The notes: a model not told the origin generated them from the sequence alone. Positions 1 to 9,760 are shown, counted from the stretch's first letter. The stretch is 64,000 nucleotides of DNA from Candidimonas sp. SYP-B2681 (GCF_003971065.1 NZ_RYDV01000003.1:62001-126000); one strand, 5' to 3'. Made by a program: numbers and translations.

Positions 1-346
1 TACCAAGGACCACCTCCGGAATGACCAAAGGCGCACTCAGCATGCCGATATATAGGGCAAAGCCACGGAAGCGTCCCATTCGTACCAATACATACCCGGC
101 CCAAGTCCCAATAATTACAGCTGCCGTAGCCGTAAGCGCCGCTATCAGGAAGGACAATCTTGCCGCCGACAGCAACGCCTGATCATTGAAGAGCTCGGCG
201 TACCATCTGAACGAAAAGCCCGACCAGGAAGTCATCATGGCGGACTCGTTAAACGAGAATGCCATCAGGCATAGGATAGGCACATACAAAAACGCGTAGC
301 CTAGCGCCAGCACAAGGGCGCGTAACGTGGCGTTCGGGCGTGTCAT
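1..346 (-). CDS. Polyamine-type ABC transporter permease, PotI/PotC-like (partial)
   Basis: Only the first 115 residues lie in the window; the gene runs off the left edge. The N-terminus carries a hydrophobic segment (about residues 9-30) followed by the FSFN and W-Y-x-x-L-F-N pattern usual for the second permease of spermidine/putrescine importers, then further membrane segments. With the preceding permease it would form the inner-membrane channel of a type I ABC importer. Its ATG overlaps the stop of the upstream permease as ATGA, so the two are translationally coupled. Substrate is inferred from family: putrescine, spermidine or a related amine. Which one cannot be read from the sequence. 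Confidence 0.85.
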   Translation of the reverse strand, partial: MTRPNATLRALVLALGYAFLYVPILCLMAFSFNESAMMTSWSGFSFRWYAELFNDQALLSAARLSFLIAALTATAAVIIGTWAGYVLVRMGRFRGFALYIGMLSAPLVIPEVVLG

Positions 347-1263
347 CGCTTCCCCCTGTCTTGCGCGTCTAGTTGCTTCGCCTGGTTGTACTGGAACAAA
401 ACCAGCGGTATCAAGAGCATGAGAACCATGACGCAGGTGACAGCAGCGGCCATTGGCCAATCTGCATTATTGAAGAATTCGGTCCACATGACACGGCCCA
501 TCATCAAGGTATTTGCGCCGCCGAGCATTTCGGGGATCACGTATTCCCCCACTGAAGGAATAAACACCAACATTGCTCCGGCAATTACCCCGGGCATCGA
601 CATAGGCAGGGTTACGCTAAGAAAGGCGCGCCAGGGGCGCGCGCCTAAATCGTAGGCGGCTTCAAGCAAGCGAAGGTCAAATTTGACCAGACTGGCATAC
701 AACGGTAATACGAAGAAAGGCAAATAGGCATACACGAGCCCGATATACACCGCCATATCGGTCCGGTAGATTTCTAAGGGAGCATCGATTAATCCCAGCC
801 ACTGCAGAAGCTGGTTCAACAATCCATCGTTACGCAAAATGCCGACCCAGGCATACACTCGCAACAATAAAGATGTCCAGAATGGCAGGATGACGCCCAG
901 CAGAAGAATATTGCGTATCGAGGGCCGCGAGCGGGCAATATAGTAGGCCATCGGATATCCGATCAGGATGCAGCATATCGTCGTGATCGCTGCGATCTTA
1001 ATGGAATTCAGATAGGTGGCAATGTAAAGGCTATCGCTGAATAGCAAGGCGTAGCCGCGCAGATTCAATGCCAGCGAAAGGGTTTGATCCTTTATTTCAG
1101 CCAGTGGTGTGTACGGTGGAATCCCGAACTTCAAATCTGCGAAACTGATTTTCAGGACCAGAATGAACGGAACCAGTAGAAACAGTGCCAACCACAGAAA
1201 AGGCGGGATTATCGCCAGCGTCTTTGTGCGAGGCAGAGCACGCTGCCATGTAAGCCGATTCAT
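343..1263 (-). CDS. Polyamine-type ABC transporter permease, PotH/PotB-like
   Basis: A 306-residue protein with about six predicted membrane segments, the first near residues 18-40. The cytoplasmic loop around residues 198-220 (EAAYDLGARPWRAF) is the EAA motif that docks onto the ATPase in ABC importers. It follows the ATPase gene with an ATGA overlap and overlaps the next permease the same way, so all three are probably translated as a coupled unit. The length is usual for PotB/PotH. The role in polyamine or related cation uptake is inferred from family and operon; the exact substrate is open. Confidence 0.9.
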   Translation of the reverse strand: MNRLTWQRALPRTKTLAIIPPFLWLALFLLVPFILVLKISFADLKFGIPPYTPLAEIKDQTLSLALNLRGYALLFSDSLYIATYLNSIKIAAITTICCILIGYPMAYYIARSRPSIRNILLLGVILPFWTSLLLRVYAWVGILRNDGLLNQLLQWLGLIDAPLEIYRTDMAVYIGLVYAYLPFFVLPLYASLVKFDLRLLEAAYDLGARPWRAFLSVTLPMSMPGVIAGAMLVFIPSVGEYVIPEMLGGANTLMMGRVMWTEFFNNADWPMAAAVTCVMVLMLLIPLVLFQYNQAKQLDAQDRGKR

Positions 1264-2390
1264 GATGGCAGAACGGTGGCGCTGTCGTTCGACCAGCTGA
1301 TAAACACTTCCTCGTCCAGCGCCGGAGATTCAGTCTGCGCCAGCACCAAGCTGGGGACGGTGGCCTCGACTAGCGCGCCCGAATCGAGGCGGACCTGATA
1401 GCGTGCATAACTTCCCATCCACGCCACGTGACTGACCATGCCGCGGCCCCAGTTAGCGTCCGATTCAGGTTGATCTCGCAATACCCGGATGTGCTCGGGC
1501 CTGACCGATACATGCACCTCCATTCCCAATGGTTCGCTGACGCCATGACTAACATACAGCGGGCGCGCAAGGTCAGTGCTCTCGATCAACACATGATCCG
1601 CCTCATCGACCACTATGGTTCCAGTAAAGAGGTTGGTGGACCCGATAAAGCCCGCCACGAAACGTGAGTTGGGGAAAGTATAAACGTCGTGAGGCGTGCC
1701 GCACTGAACGATCTGGCCTTCCGACATGACCGCCAGGCGATGCGCCATAGTCATGGCCTCTTCCTGGTCGTGGGTGACCATAATGCAAGTGACGCCCACC
1801 TGATCCAGGATTCTGGCCAGTTCGATCTGTGTTTTCTGGCGTATTTGCTTATCGAGGGCCGACATGGGCTCATCAAGAAGCAGCAGCTTGGGTTTCTTCA
1901 CGAGACTGCGTGCCAGAGCCACGCGTTGCTGCTGCCCGCCTGAAAGCTGTTGGGGTTTGCGGCGTGCATAACCGCCCATCTGGACGAGATCCAGCGCCTC
2001 GAAGACGCGCTCATGGATTTCATTCTTGGGCACACCTTCTTGTTTGAGGCCAAACGCCACATTGGCCTCGACTGTCATGTGCGGAAAAAGCGCATATGAC
2101 TGAAACATCATATTCACTGGACGCCGATATGGCGGTAGGCTCGTGATGTCTTCGTTGTCGAGAAATATCCGACCCGACGTCACTTCCTCGAAGCCGGCCA
2201 GCATACGCAGCAAGGTGGATTTGCCGCAACCAGAACTGCCCAGCAAGGCAAATACCTCGTGTCGGCGCACCGAAAGGTTGACTGAATTTACCGCGACAGT
2301 GTCGCCGAAAATCTTGACGACTTCTTCGATGCGAACGAACTCGTCAGCGGCTCCCGACCAGGAAGGCGCAACAGGGCGCAAATCCGACAT
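1260..2390 (-). CDS. Polyamine-type ABC transporter ATP-binding protein, PotA/PotG-like
   Basis: The ATPase of the importer. It has Walker A (GSSGCGKST), the Q-loop region (FQSYALFPHMT), the ABC signature LSGGQQQR, Walker B (LLLLDEP) and the H-loop (VTHDQEEA). A C-terminal TOBE-type domain of about 100 residues carries the SVRPEHI pattern typical of PotA/PotG. I start it at the ATG at 2390, giving 376 residues, 2 bp after the stop of the binding-protein gene. A GTG ten codons earlier would overlap that gene. It energises transport by binding both permeases on the cytoplasmic face. Confidence 0.92.
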   Translation of the reverse strand: MSDLRPVAPSWSGAADEFVRIEEVVKIFGDTVAVNSVNLSVRRHEVFALLGSSGCGKSTLLRMLAGFEEVTSGRIFLDNEDITSLPPYRRPVNMMFQSYALFPHMTVEANVAFGLKQEGVPKNEIHERVFEALDLVQMGGYARRKPQQLSGGQQQRVALARSLVKKPKLLLLDEPMSALDKQIRQKTQIELARILDQVGVTCIMVTHDQEEAMTMAHRLAVMSEGQIVQCGTPHDVYTFPNSRFVAGFIGSTNLFTGTIVVDEADHVLIESTDLARPLYVSHGVSEPLGMEVHVSVRPEHIRVLRDQPESDANWGRGMVSHVAWMGSYARYQVRLDSGALVEATVPSLVLAQTESPALDEEVFISWSNDSATVLPS

Positions 2391-2392
2391 GG

Positions 2393-3493
2393 CTAGCGTC
2401 CCGATTTGAGTTCGGCCCACATGCGCGTTTGCAGGCGCTGAACAGGCAATGGTTGAGGCTTGATCACGTACAGCGACTTTGCGACCTCGGGCGGTGGGTA
2501 GATCATGGGATTATCGGCGACATCTTTGATCACATACTTGCGCGCTTCTTTGTTCGCATTCGGATAGAACATCGTGTTGGTGATGGCAGCATGCACCTGC
2601 GGAGTCTCGATGTAATTGATGAAAGCATGCGCTTCTTCGACATTGGCGGCACCTTTAGGTATCGCCATCGTATCGAACCAGGCCGGAGCACCGTTCTTCG
2701 GGATGTAGTAATCGATAGCGTAGGCCTTGTTCGCTTCGCGGGCACGATGGCGCGCAATCATTACGTCACCAGAAAAGCCATACACCATACATAAATCGCC
2801 ACCCGCCAATTCATCGATATATCCAGACGAACTGAACTGCCGGATATACGGCCTTATTGTCTTCAACAGCTGAAGCGCTTCTTTGTAGTCTTCGGGCCGG
2901 CTACTGTTGGGATCCTTACCAAGGTAATGAAGAGCCGCAGGAAACACTTGCGCCGCCTCGTCGAGCACGGAAATACCGCAGGCTTTCAGCTTTGCGGCAT
3001 TCTCGGGCTTGAAGAGCATGTCCCAGCTTCCTAGGGGCGCATCCTGGCCCATAAGCTCTTGGACTTTATTGACGTTATAACCCAGTCCATTGGTGCCATA
3101 TCCCCATGGCACCAAGTACTGGTTGCCCGGATCGACCGTTGCGACCAGATCCATGATGGCAGGATCCAGGTACTTCCAATTGGGAATCTTTGTCTTGTCG
3201 AGCTTCTGAAACAAGCCGCCTTCGATCTGGCGAGCCGCATAGTGGGTAGACGGCACCACCACGTCGTAGCCAGATTTGCCTGTCAGCAATTTAGCCTGAA
3301 GAGTATCGTTACTGTCGTAAACGTCGTAGCGGATCTTGATTCCCGTTGCTTGCTGAAAGCCGGATATCGTGTCAGGAGCGGTATATTCCGCCCAATTGTA
3401 GACATTCACGACTTTGCCTTGCGCCCAAATCGACGACATCGCAGCCATGAGCGCCGTGCCCAGCATCAGTCGTTTCGCCATGCTGATTTTCAT
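2393..3493 (-). CDS. Polyamine-type ABC transporter periplasmic binding protein, PotF/PotD-like
   Basis: A 366-residue solute-binding protein. It begins with a signal peptide (MKISMAKRLMLG, hydrophobic core, cleavage probably after SIWA) and then VNVYNWAEY, the characteristic first strand of PotD/PotF proteins. Further family patterns include YDVVVPSTHY, the LVPWGYGTNGLGYN stretch and the FINY segment near the C-terminus. The ATG at 3493 is chosen because it begins the signal peptide and follows a G-rich ribosome binding site; the longer reading frame upstream lacks these. As the first gene of a four-gene importer operon it captures the ligand in the periplasm. Putrescine-type ligands are likely but not proven. 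Confidence 0.9.
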   Translation of the reverse strand: MKISMAKRLMLGTALMAAMSSIWAQGKVVNVYNWAEYTAPDTISGFQQATGIKIRYDVYDSNDTLQAKLLTGKSGYDVVVPSTHYAARQIEGGLFQKLDKTKIPNWKYLDPAIMDLVATVDPGNQYLVPWGYGTNGLGYNVNKVQELMGQDAPLGSWDMLFKPENAAKLKACGISVLDEAAQVFPAALHYLGKDPNSSRPEDYKEALQLLKTIRPYIRQFSSSGYIDELAGGDLCMVYGFSGDVMIARHRAREANKAYAIDYYIPKNGAPAWFDTMAIPKGAANVEEAHAFINYIETPQVHAAITNTMFYPNANKEARKYVIKDVADNPMIYPPPEVAKSLYVIKPQPLPVQRLQTRMWAELKSGR

Positions 3494-3551
3494 TGCGAGC
3501 CCCCCAGACATTACAAAAAGCCAAAAGGCGTGATGATAATGCTTTTTCTGA

Positions 3552-4268
3552 CTAAAGTAGACCTTTAACGCGTGTAAGAAGCGCGTAGGCATGATTGAGT
3601 TCACCCCACCACGATAGCCCCGCCGTTCCGGCAACCTTTACCAGTGAACGCCGTAAGCGCAGCAGGTTGGCGCTTCGGCGCTCAAGGGACAACGTCAGCC
3701 TCTTGCACTTATCAAAATCGATCAACCAGGCTTTTCCTTCCTTATCGAGCAGAATATTGTACGCATTCAAATCCGAATGCCACACTCCCGCCTCGTGCAT
3801 GGCATAAATGGCATTCGCTACTTTTTCGTGGTTCCCCGCATCAAGCATATTCGCCAAGGGCTGCACATCGAAGATTCTTTCGACGACGATTGCCGCACGA
3901 TAGGTAAAGCCATGACGCCAGTATGCTGCGGCGATTGGACGCGGGACGGGTAAGCCTCGGTCGTGCATGAAGTGTAAAAGATCGAACTCTGCGAATGAGC
4001 GGGTTCGCGCGGGCCCTGTCCAGATATAACGATCGGAACTCAGCCTGGCCATCAGGCCTCCGCGCCGGTAATGGCGCAGCACGCCATCGCCGAATTCGCC
4101 TTTCACGAACCAGGCAGCCCGGCGGCCACCATGGCTCACTGCAGCTACCTGCAATTGAGGCGATACAGGATCAAACAGGTACATGCCTGGGGCGGAAATA
4201 CGATTGGCATCGTAACGCATGACGCCCCCGCCTATCGGCAAATTCGCCGGATAAATTGGTGTCGTCAC
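3552..4268 (-). CDS. kdkA: 3-deoxy-D-manno-octulosonic acid (Kdo) kinase
   Basis: A 238-residue lipopolysaccharide core kinase that phosphorylates Kdo on lipid A precursors at the inner membrane. The kinase-like catalytic loop HSDLNAYN (about residues 164-171) and the metal-binding IDFDK (about 183-187) match the KdkA/WaaP family, and the length equals typical KdkA. The proposed start is a GTG at 4268 that overlaps the stop of the large permease gene as GTGA; earlier in-frame codons lie inside that gene. Co-translation with the membrane permease suggests shared expression. Another Kdo or heptose kinase of the same fold is possible, but the active-site sequence favours KdkA. Confidence 0.85.
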   Translation of the reverse strand: MTTPIYPANLPIGGGVMRYDANRISAPGMYLFDPVSPQLQVAAVSHGGRRAAWFVKGEFGDGVLRHYRRGGLMARLSSDRYIWTGPARTRSFAEFDLLHFMHDRGLPVPRPIAAAYWRHGFTYRAAIVVERIFDVQPLANMLDAGNHEKVANAIYAMHEAGVWHSDLNAYNILLDKEGKAWLIDFDKCKRLTLSLERRSANLLRLRRSLVKVAGTAGLSWWGELNHAYALLTRVKGLL

Positions 4269-6769
4269 GCGACCTCCCGCAAGGACACCAGCGGCGGCGT
4301 GCGCAATACGCCAGCCAAGGCGACACTTCCGCCAATTGACGATGCGAGCATGCCGAAACCCATGCCGGCGGCCCACGGCCACCACGATAATGTCAGGGTG
4401 AAGTCAAAAACCTGCTCAGCCAGCACCCACGCTATGGCCACTGCACCAAACGAAGCCAGCAAGCCCGCCATGGCTCCGAGCACCAGTAATTCGATACGCA
4501 TGGCGGCCACTAATTGTTTGCCGCTCGCACCCAACGCTCGTAAAACAGCGACCTCGTGCATGCGTTCGTCGCGAGTAGAAAACAAGGCGGCTCCTAAGAC
4601 CAGAACCCCCGCTAGTACGGTGAACAGGAACAGGAACTGCACTGCCTGCACCACCTGGTCCAGTACGTGTTGCACCTGGCCCAATATCGATCCGACATCA
4701 AAAATCGTCAAGTTAGGGAAGGCGTGAACCAACTCTTGCGTAAGCGTCGTATTCGAATCGTTGACGTGAATTGAGGTCATAAAGGTGGCTGGAGCATCTT
4801 TCAACGCTGCAGGGCTCATGATGGCGAAAAAATTGGCTTGGAAAGAGTCCCATTTCACCTCGCGAATCCCGCTTACCTGGACAACCACGGGACGCCCCGC
4901 TACGTCGAATGTGAGCCGGTCGTTCAATTGTATGTTTAGCGTCTTGGCCAGACCGCTTTCGAGCGACACTTCGAGCTTTTCAGGGTCGAGCCATCGGCCG
5001 CGCAAGATCTTGTTACTGGCGGGCAAAGTGTCAGCGTACGAAAGATTGAACTCCCGGTCAACGAGGCGCTTGGCCCGATCGTCGGTATAGTGGTCGGGAT
5101 TAACAGACTGGTCGTTAATGGACAGCAAGCGCCCGCGAACCATAGGCGACAAGCCGGACTCGGCAACGCCCGCCTGCTTTAAGCGGGCAGATACCGCGAG
5201 GCGTTGATCGGGCTGAATATTGATAAGAAACGTGTTTGGCGCATCGGGGGGCAGCGTGCTTTGCCAACCATGCAATAGATCGGTACGAGTTATTGCCAGC
5301 AGCAGAAGAATCATCAGCCCCATTGATAGCGAGCAAAGCTGGGTAACTGTGAGAGCCCGCCGCCGCGCCATGCCTGCCAATGCGAAGCGTAAGGCGGCGT
5401 GACCATTGACGCGATAGCGCATGAAACCAAGGCCCCGTACCATTACGTAAGCGAGGGCGGAAAAAAGAAAAAAGGCCACCAGGAAGCCAGCAGCAACAAC
5501 CAGGCTAAGCCGAATATCCCCGGAAATCCATATGATCAGCAGAAAGAAGGCGGCCAGTCCCAGACCATAAGCCGACCATCGCCGCGCTACCCCAATCGAT
5601 GCATCCCGCCGCAATACGCGCGCGGGCGGAACCTGACGCAGGGCAGACAGCGGCGGCAGAGCGAATCCCAGAAGCAATAACAGACCCGTGACCTGACCCT
5701 GGAACAAAGGCCGCCACGACGCATTGGGCAAACTGGTATCGAGCCATGAGGCTGCCATGACCACTAATGCTTGATGCACGACGTATCCTGCCAGCGCACC
5801 TATCGTCGAAGCGATCAGCGCCAACACTACGAACTGTACCCACAGCATCATGGTCAATTGCGACTTGCTGGCGCCCAGGCAACGCATGATTGCTATCCCG
5901 TCCTGATGACGCAGGCTGAATCGACGCGCGGCCAACGCAACGGCAACCGCGGCAATCATCACAGTAAGCAAAGCCACCAAAATTAGAAACTGATGCGCCC
6001 GGTTCAAAGCGCGCTGCACCTCTGGCCGGTTGCTTTCCAGCGAGCTGAGCTTCTGACCGCGCTTCATATGCGTATCAAGCCAGCCTTGGTACGACTTGAT
6101 CGCCGCCGGCTCGCCGGCGACCAGTAACTGATGGCTGACGCGGCTACCCGGGGCAATCAAGCCCGTCGCTGGCAAGTCGGGAAGCCCGATCATTACACGC
6201 GGCGCGACGTTCACAAACTGCATGCCGCGGTCGGGTTCATAAGTAATGACCCGCGTGACCTTCATGGAAAAATCGCCAACGGCAACGCTGTCACCCAGCG
6301 AGATCCGTAGCATGCCCAATACCTGTGCGTCGACCCATGCGGTGCCCGGCTCGGGCACTTGCCCCTGCGACACCCCTTTGCCGGCAGGGGTATCTGACAA
6401 ACGGAGTTGCCCGCGCAAGGGGTAGCCTTGGGACACCGCCTTCAGGGAAACCAGTTGGGCTTGATCACCGCCACTGACCATGGAGGGAAACTGCAAGGTT
6501 TGAGCCGTATCCAACCCCAAAGTGTGAGCGCGCTCGATGAAATTGGCGGGAATGGGTGCATCGGATTGAAGGGCGAGATCGCCGCCCAGCATCTGCGCCG
6601 AGTCGCGCTCTAAGGCTCGGCCAACGCGATCGGCCAGGAAACCCACGCTAGTGACCGCGGCAACTGCTATCACCAGTGCCAGCACCAGGAGACGAATCTC
6701 GCCCGACTGCCAATCGCGGGCAAGCGCGCGGACCCCGAGCCACATGTTGGAAAATCCGCTAAAACGCAT
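4265..6769 (-). CDS. Large FtsX-domain ABC transporter permease (YbbP-like)
   Basis: An 834-residue inner-membrane protein. It has one N-terminal membrane segment (about residues 26-45), a large periplasmic domain, a cluster of membrane segments in the middle, a second periplasmic domain and a final group of segments. This duplicated FtsX layout matches YbbP, the permease of the YbbAP-type exporters. Such permeases need a partner ATPase (YbbA/LolD type), and none is adjacent. The gene starts 4 bp after the TauE-like gene and overlaps kdkA. Family members are linked to lipid or lipoprotein handling or to mechanotransmission; the substrate here is unknown. Confidence 0.85.
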   Translation of the reverse strand: MRFSGFSNMWLGVRALARDWQSGEIRLLVLALVIAVAAVTSVGFLADRVGRALERDSAQMLGGDLALQSDAPIPANFIERAHTLGLDTAQTLQFPSMVSGGDQAQLVSLKAVSQGYPLRGQLRLSDTPAGKGVSQGQVPEPGTAWVDAQVLGMLRISLGDSVAVGDFSMKVTRVITYEPDRGMQFVNVAPRVMIGLPDLPATGLIAPGSRVSHQLLVAGEPAAIKSYQGWLDTHMKRGQKLSSLESNRPEVQRALNRAHQFLILVALLTVMIAAVAVALAARRFSLRHQDGIAIMRCLGASKSQLTMMLWVQFVVLALIASTIGALAGYVVHQALVVMAASWLDTSLPNASWRPLFQGQVTGLLLLLGFALPPLSALRQVPPARVLRRDASIGVARRWSAYGLGLAAFFLLIIWISGDIRLSLVVAAGFLVAFFLFSALAYVMVRGLGFMRYRVNGHAALRFALAGMARRRALTVTQLCSLSMGLMILLLLAITRTDLLHGWQSTLPPDAPNTFLINIQPDQRLAVSARLKQAGVAESGLSPMVRGRLLSINDQSVNPDHYTDDRAKRLVDREFNLSYADTLPASNKILRGRWLDPEKLEVSLESGLAKTLNIQLNDRLTFDVAGRPVVVQVSGIREVKWDSFQANFFAIMSPAALKDAPATFMTSIHVNDSNTTLTQELVHAFPNLTIFDVGSILGQVQHVLDQVVQAVQFLFLFTVLAGVLVLGAALFSTRDERMHEVAVLRALGASGKQLVAAMRIELLVLGAMAGLLASFGAVAIAWVLAEQVFDFTLTLSWWPWAAGMGFGMLASSIGGSVALAGVLRTPPLVSLREVA

Positions 6770-6773
6770 AGTG

Positions 6774-7550
6774 TTAGGCCTTTATCAGCAACAAAACCAT
6801 GATAATCAGCAGCATACAGGCAAAGGCCAGCTTCAGCCGAGGCTCAGGCAAAGAGTAGGCGAGTTTCACGCCATACGGTACAAAGAAAATGCTGCCCAGC
6901 GCCATGGGGATCCCCACTTGCCAATCGGCCTGCCCATGTGCGGCATACGTAAACAGCGCAACAAACGTTCCCGGGATGACCATGGTCAAGGCGAGAGCTT
7001 GCGCTCCGGTCTGAGTCAATCGAAAGACCGTGGTCAATAGCGGCACTACCAACACAGACCCGCCAACGCCGAATATCCCACCCGCCAAGCCTGCAATGCT
7101 TCCAATGAGTGAAAACCATCCCTTGTGAAAGTCTTCTACTTGCCGACGAGGCTTTTGCGGCCGGTTCTTTTGACTTGAGCGTTGGCTTTGGTAAAAGTAA
7201 AACAGCGCAATACACAGAACGAAGCCCGCATATATTTGGCGCAACAGAACAGGATCGATGCCCAGGGCAAATTGCGCTCCTATCCAGGTGAATAGGATTG
7301 AGCCTGCGGCCCCCGCGCCAGCTGCCCGTAGATTGATTTTCGCCTTCTGGTTGTACTGGCGTACCGTTAAAAGCACGGCAGGCAGCACCATGATCAGGGC
7401 GGTACCCTGCGCTGCCTGTTGATCCATATTGAGCATCAGACCTAACAAGGGAATAGCCAGCAGCCCGCCCCCTATACCCAACACACCACCTGCGAAGCCG
7501 ATCAAGGCGCCCGACAACAGACACCCGACCACTACTACATACCAGACCAA
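6774..7550 (-). CDS. TauE/SafE-family anion or sulfite exporter-like membrane protein
   Basis: A 258-residue, very hydrophobic protein with about eight membrane segments arranged as two related halves. Each half starts with a glycine-rich stretch (GFAGGVLGIGGG near residue 18, GLAGGIFGVGGS near residue 155) typical of TauE/SafE (old DUF81) proteins. The family exports sulfite, sulfoacetate or other organic anions, but most members have no proven substrate. It sits 9 bp after radA and 4 bp before the YbbP-like permease, so it is probably in one transcript with them. Nothing nearby points to sulfonate metabolism. Confidence 0.85.
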   Translation of the reverse strand: MVWYVVVVGCLLSGALIGFAGGVLGIGGGLLAIPLLGLMLNMDQQAAQGTALIMVLPAVLLTVRQYNQKAKINLRAAGAGAAGSILFTWIGAQFALGIDPVLLRQIYAGFVLCIALFYFYQSQRSSQKNRPQKPRRQVEDFHKGWFSLIGSIAGLAGGIFGVGGSVLVVPLLTTVFRLTQTGAQALALTMVIPGTFVALFTYAAHGQADWQVGIPMALGSIFFVPYGVKLAYSLPEPRLKLAFACMLLIIMVLLLIKA

Positions 7551-7559
7551 GCCGTACCC

Positions 7560-8912
7560 CTATCTTAAGCGTTCGATGGCTGATTCAACACGATCAACCG
7601 CCCAGATTTCCAGTCCCTCTATGGCCTGCCTTGGCGCATTCGCTTTCGGGATAAGAGCCACACTGAAGCCCAGTTTGGCCGCCTCTTTAAGGCGTTCCTG
7701 ACCTCTGGGCGCTGGCCGGATTTCGCCCGCGAGACCCACTTCCCCAAAAACGATAAGACCTTTGGGCAGAGGCTTGTCGCGCAACGAGGACATGATCGCC
7801 AGCAAGACGGCCAGATCGGCTGCGGGCTCGGTAATCTTCACACCGCCCACGGCATTGACAAAAACATCCTGATCAAACGTGACGACACCTGCATGCCTAT
7901 GGAGGACGGCCAATAACATGGCCAGTCGGGTTCCTTCCAAACCTACTGACAAGCGGCGCGGGTTGGGCACATGAGCGCTATCGACCAGGGCTTGTATCTC
8001 GACCAGCAAAGGCCGCGTACCTTCCTGGGTCGCCATGACACAGGAGCCGGCCACATTTTGCTCATGTTGCGACAGGAACAGAGCGGACGGATTGGCCACC
8101 CCGCGCAAACCGCGATCCGTCATGGCAAAAACGCCAAGTTCGTTGACGGCACCAAACCGGTTTTTGAAGGCCCGTATGAGGCGGAACGACGAGTGAGTGT
8201 CACCCTCGAAATACAAGACCGTATCGACAATATGCTCTAGCACCCGAGGGCCTGCCAAGGTACCGTCTTTGGTCACATGCCCAATCAAGACAATGGTGAT
8301 GCCGGTTTGCTTGGCCAACCGTGTCAGTTGAGCGGCGCATTCGCGCACTTGCGACACCGACCCTGGCGCAGCGCTAAGCTCGCTGGAATAAAGCGTTTGT
8401 ATCGAATCAATGACCGCCACACTGGGACGCTGCTCCATCAGAGCCGTTATGATGGCTTCGAGGCGGATTTCAGCAAGCAGATTGACGTCGCCTGTTGCGA
8501 GTTCGAGGCGCCGCGCGCGAAGTGCGATCTGCTCGGCAGATTCCTCGCCGGTGACGTACAGCACTTTAACGGCATGCGAGAGCGACACCAGGGCCTGCAG
8601 AAGCAGGGTCGATTTACCAATACCCGGATCGCCCCCAATCAGCACCACCGCCCCGGTGACCAGGCCGCCGCCTAATACCCGATCGAATTCTGTAATTCCG
8701 GTGGGCTGACGCGGCAGCTCGCGCGCCTCGATTTCAGCAAGGCTCTGTATGGGGCTGGCTCCGGCCAGCGGTGCGAAACGATGCGTCGCGATCCCGGGGT
8801 CGCGGGATTCCTGCAGAGTATTCCAGGCGTTGCAATGGGGACACTTGCCCTCCCATTTCGGGCAAGTACCGCCGCAATCGGTGCAAATAAATAGGGTTTT
8901 GGATTTGGCCAT
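7560..8912 (-). CDS. radA: DNA repair protein RadA (branch migration helicase)
   Basis: A 450-residue RadA, normal length. It has an N-terminal C4 zinc finger (Cys10, Cys13, Cys24, Cys27), a RecA-like ATPase with Walker A GGDPGIGKS (93-101) and the RadA-specific KNRFG motif (250-254), and a C-terminal Lon-protease-like domain. RadA helps process recombination intermediates by branch migration on D-loops and acts in the cytoplasm with RecA. It lies 28 bp after the dehydrogenase gene and 9 bp before the TauE-like gene. An alr-radA neighbourhood is, from memory, common in betaproteobacteria. Confidence 0.97.
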   Translation of the reverse strand: MAKSKTLFICTDCGGTCPKWEGKCPHCNAWNTLQESRDPGIATHRFAPLAGASPIQSLAEIEARELPRQPTGITEFDRVLGGGLVTGAVVLIGGDPGIGKSTLLLQALVSLSHAVKVLYVTGEESAEQIALRARRLELATGDVNLLAEIRLEAIITALMEQRPSVAVIDSIQTLYSSELSAAPGSVSQVRECAAQLTRLAKQTGITIVLIGHVTKDGTLAGPRVLEHIVDTVLYFEGDTHSSFRLIRAFKNRFGAVNELGVFAMTDRGLRGVANPSALFLSQHEQNVAGSCVMATQEGTRPLLVEIQALVDSAHVPNPRRLSVGLEGTRLAMLLAVLHRHAGVVTFDQDVFVNAVGGVKITEPAADLAVLLAIMSSLRDKPLPKGLIVFGEVGLAGEIRPAPRGQERLKEAAKLGFSVALIPKANAPRQAIEGLEIWAVDRVESAIERLR

Positions 8913-8940
8913 GCAGCGAGTTTAACCGGCCACGGTGTTT

Positions 8941-9657
8941 CTATCGGCCGCCAAGACTGCCGCCGCCGTCCACCCCAAGAACCTGTCCGGTTATAAAGCC
9001 GGCCTCGTCCCCGAGCAGAAAAGTGACCGCCGCGGCCACATCGCCCGGCTGACCCAAACGGCCCATGGGGATCGACGCAAGCGCTTTTTTTTCATTGTCG
9101 CCACCGGCCGGATGCGCAGCACGAAAAAGTTCAGTATCAATGGGACCGGGCGATACCGCATTAACGGTAATGCCATAAGGAGCCAGTTCAAGCGCCCACG
9201 TCTTGGTGCAGCCGACGAGCGCACTTTTCGCCGCAGAGTAACTTGTACGATTGACAGCCCCATGGGTGACCCGGCTGCATATATTGACAATGCGCCCTTC
9301 TTTGCGCGCCTTCATCGACGGGATAAAAGCTTGAGTGACCTGCACGGCAACCCTTACGTTCAGGTCGAACACTTGATAAAGAGAAGCAAGATCAACCTCG
9401 CCTAACGGTTCAGGCAGAACGAGCCCGACATTATTTACTACCGCGTCGACAGGATACTTTTCGCGGATCACGCGCAAGACGTCTTCGGTCTCCCCCGCGT
9501 TATTCAAGTCACATGAATAAAGGTACCCTGGGAAATCAATTTCCTGAGTATGACGGGCCAGCCCGACCACATGGCAGCCCAGATCGGCCAGTCGCCTGCT
9601 GATCGCCCAGCCAATTCCCTTTGTAGCGCCCGTTACCAGTACACATTTGTTCTTCAC
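8941..9657 (-). CDS. Short-chain dehydrogenase/reductase, FabG-like
   Basis: A 238-residue SDR. It has the nucleotide-binding motif TGATKGIG (9-16), NNVG (75-78), and the catalytic set Ser128, Tyr140 and Lys144. The C-terminus has the usual SPGPIDTE pattern. It resembles 3-oxoacyl-ACP reductases, but SDRs are hard to assign: no acyl carrier protein or other fatty-acid gene is near, so the true substrate is unknown. It stands between alr (103 bp upstream) and radA (28 bp downstream) on the same strand. Confidence 0.85.
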   Translation of the reverse strand: MKNKCVLVTGATKGIGWAISRRLADLGCHVVGLARHTQEIDFPGYLYSCDLNNAGETEDVLRVIREKYPVDAVVNNVGLVLPEPLGEVDLASLYQVFDLNVRVAVQVTQAFIPSMKARKEGRIVNICSRVTHGAVNRTSYSAAKSALVGCTKTWALELAPYGITVNAVSPGPIDTELFRAAHPAGGDNEKKALASIPMGRLGQPGDVAAAVTFLLGDEAGFITGQVLGVDGGGSLGGR

Positions 9658-9760
9658 TCGATTTCCTTTTGAGGGTCCGTCGAAACAGCTTTCCCGGTGA
9701 ATCGGACGACAATGGCCCGAATCCAGCGATTAAACTCTAAATTAATGCCGGATGCCGCAA

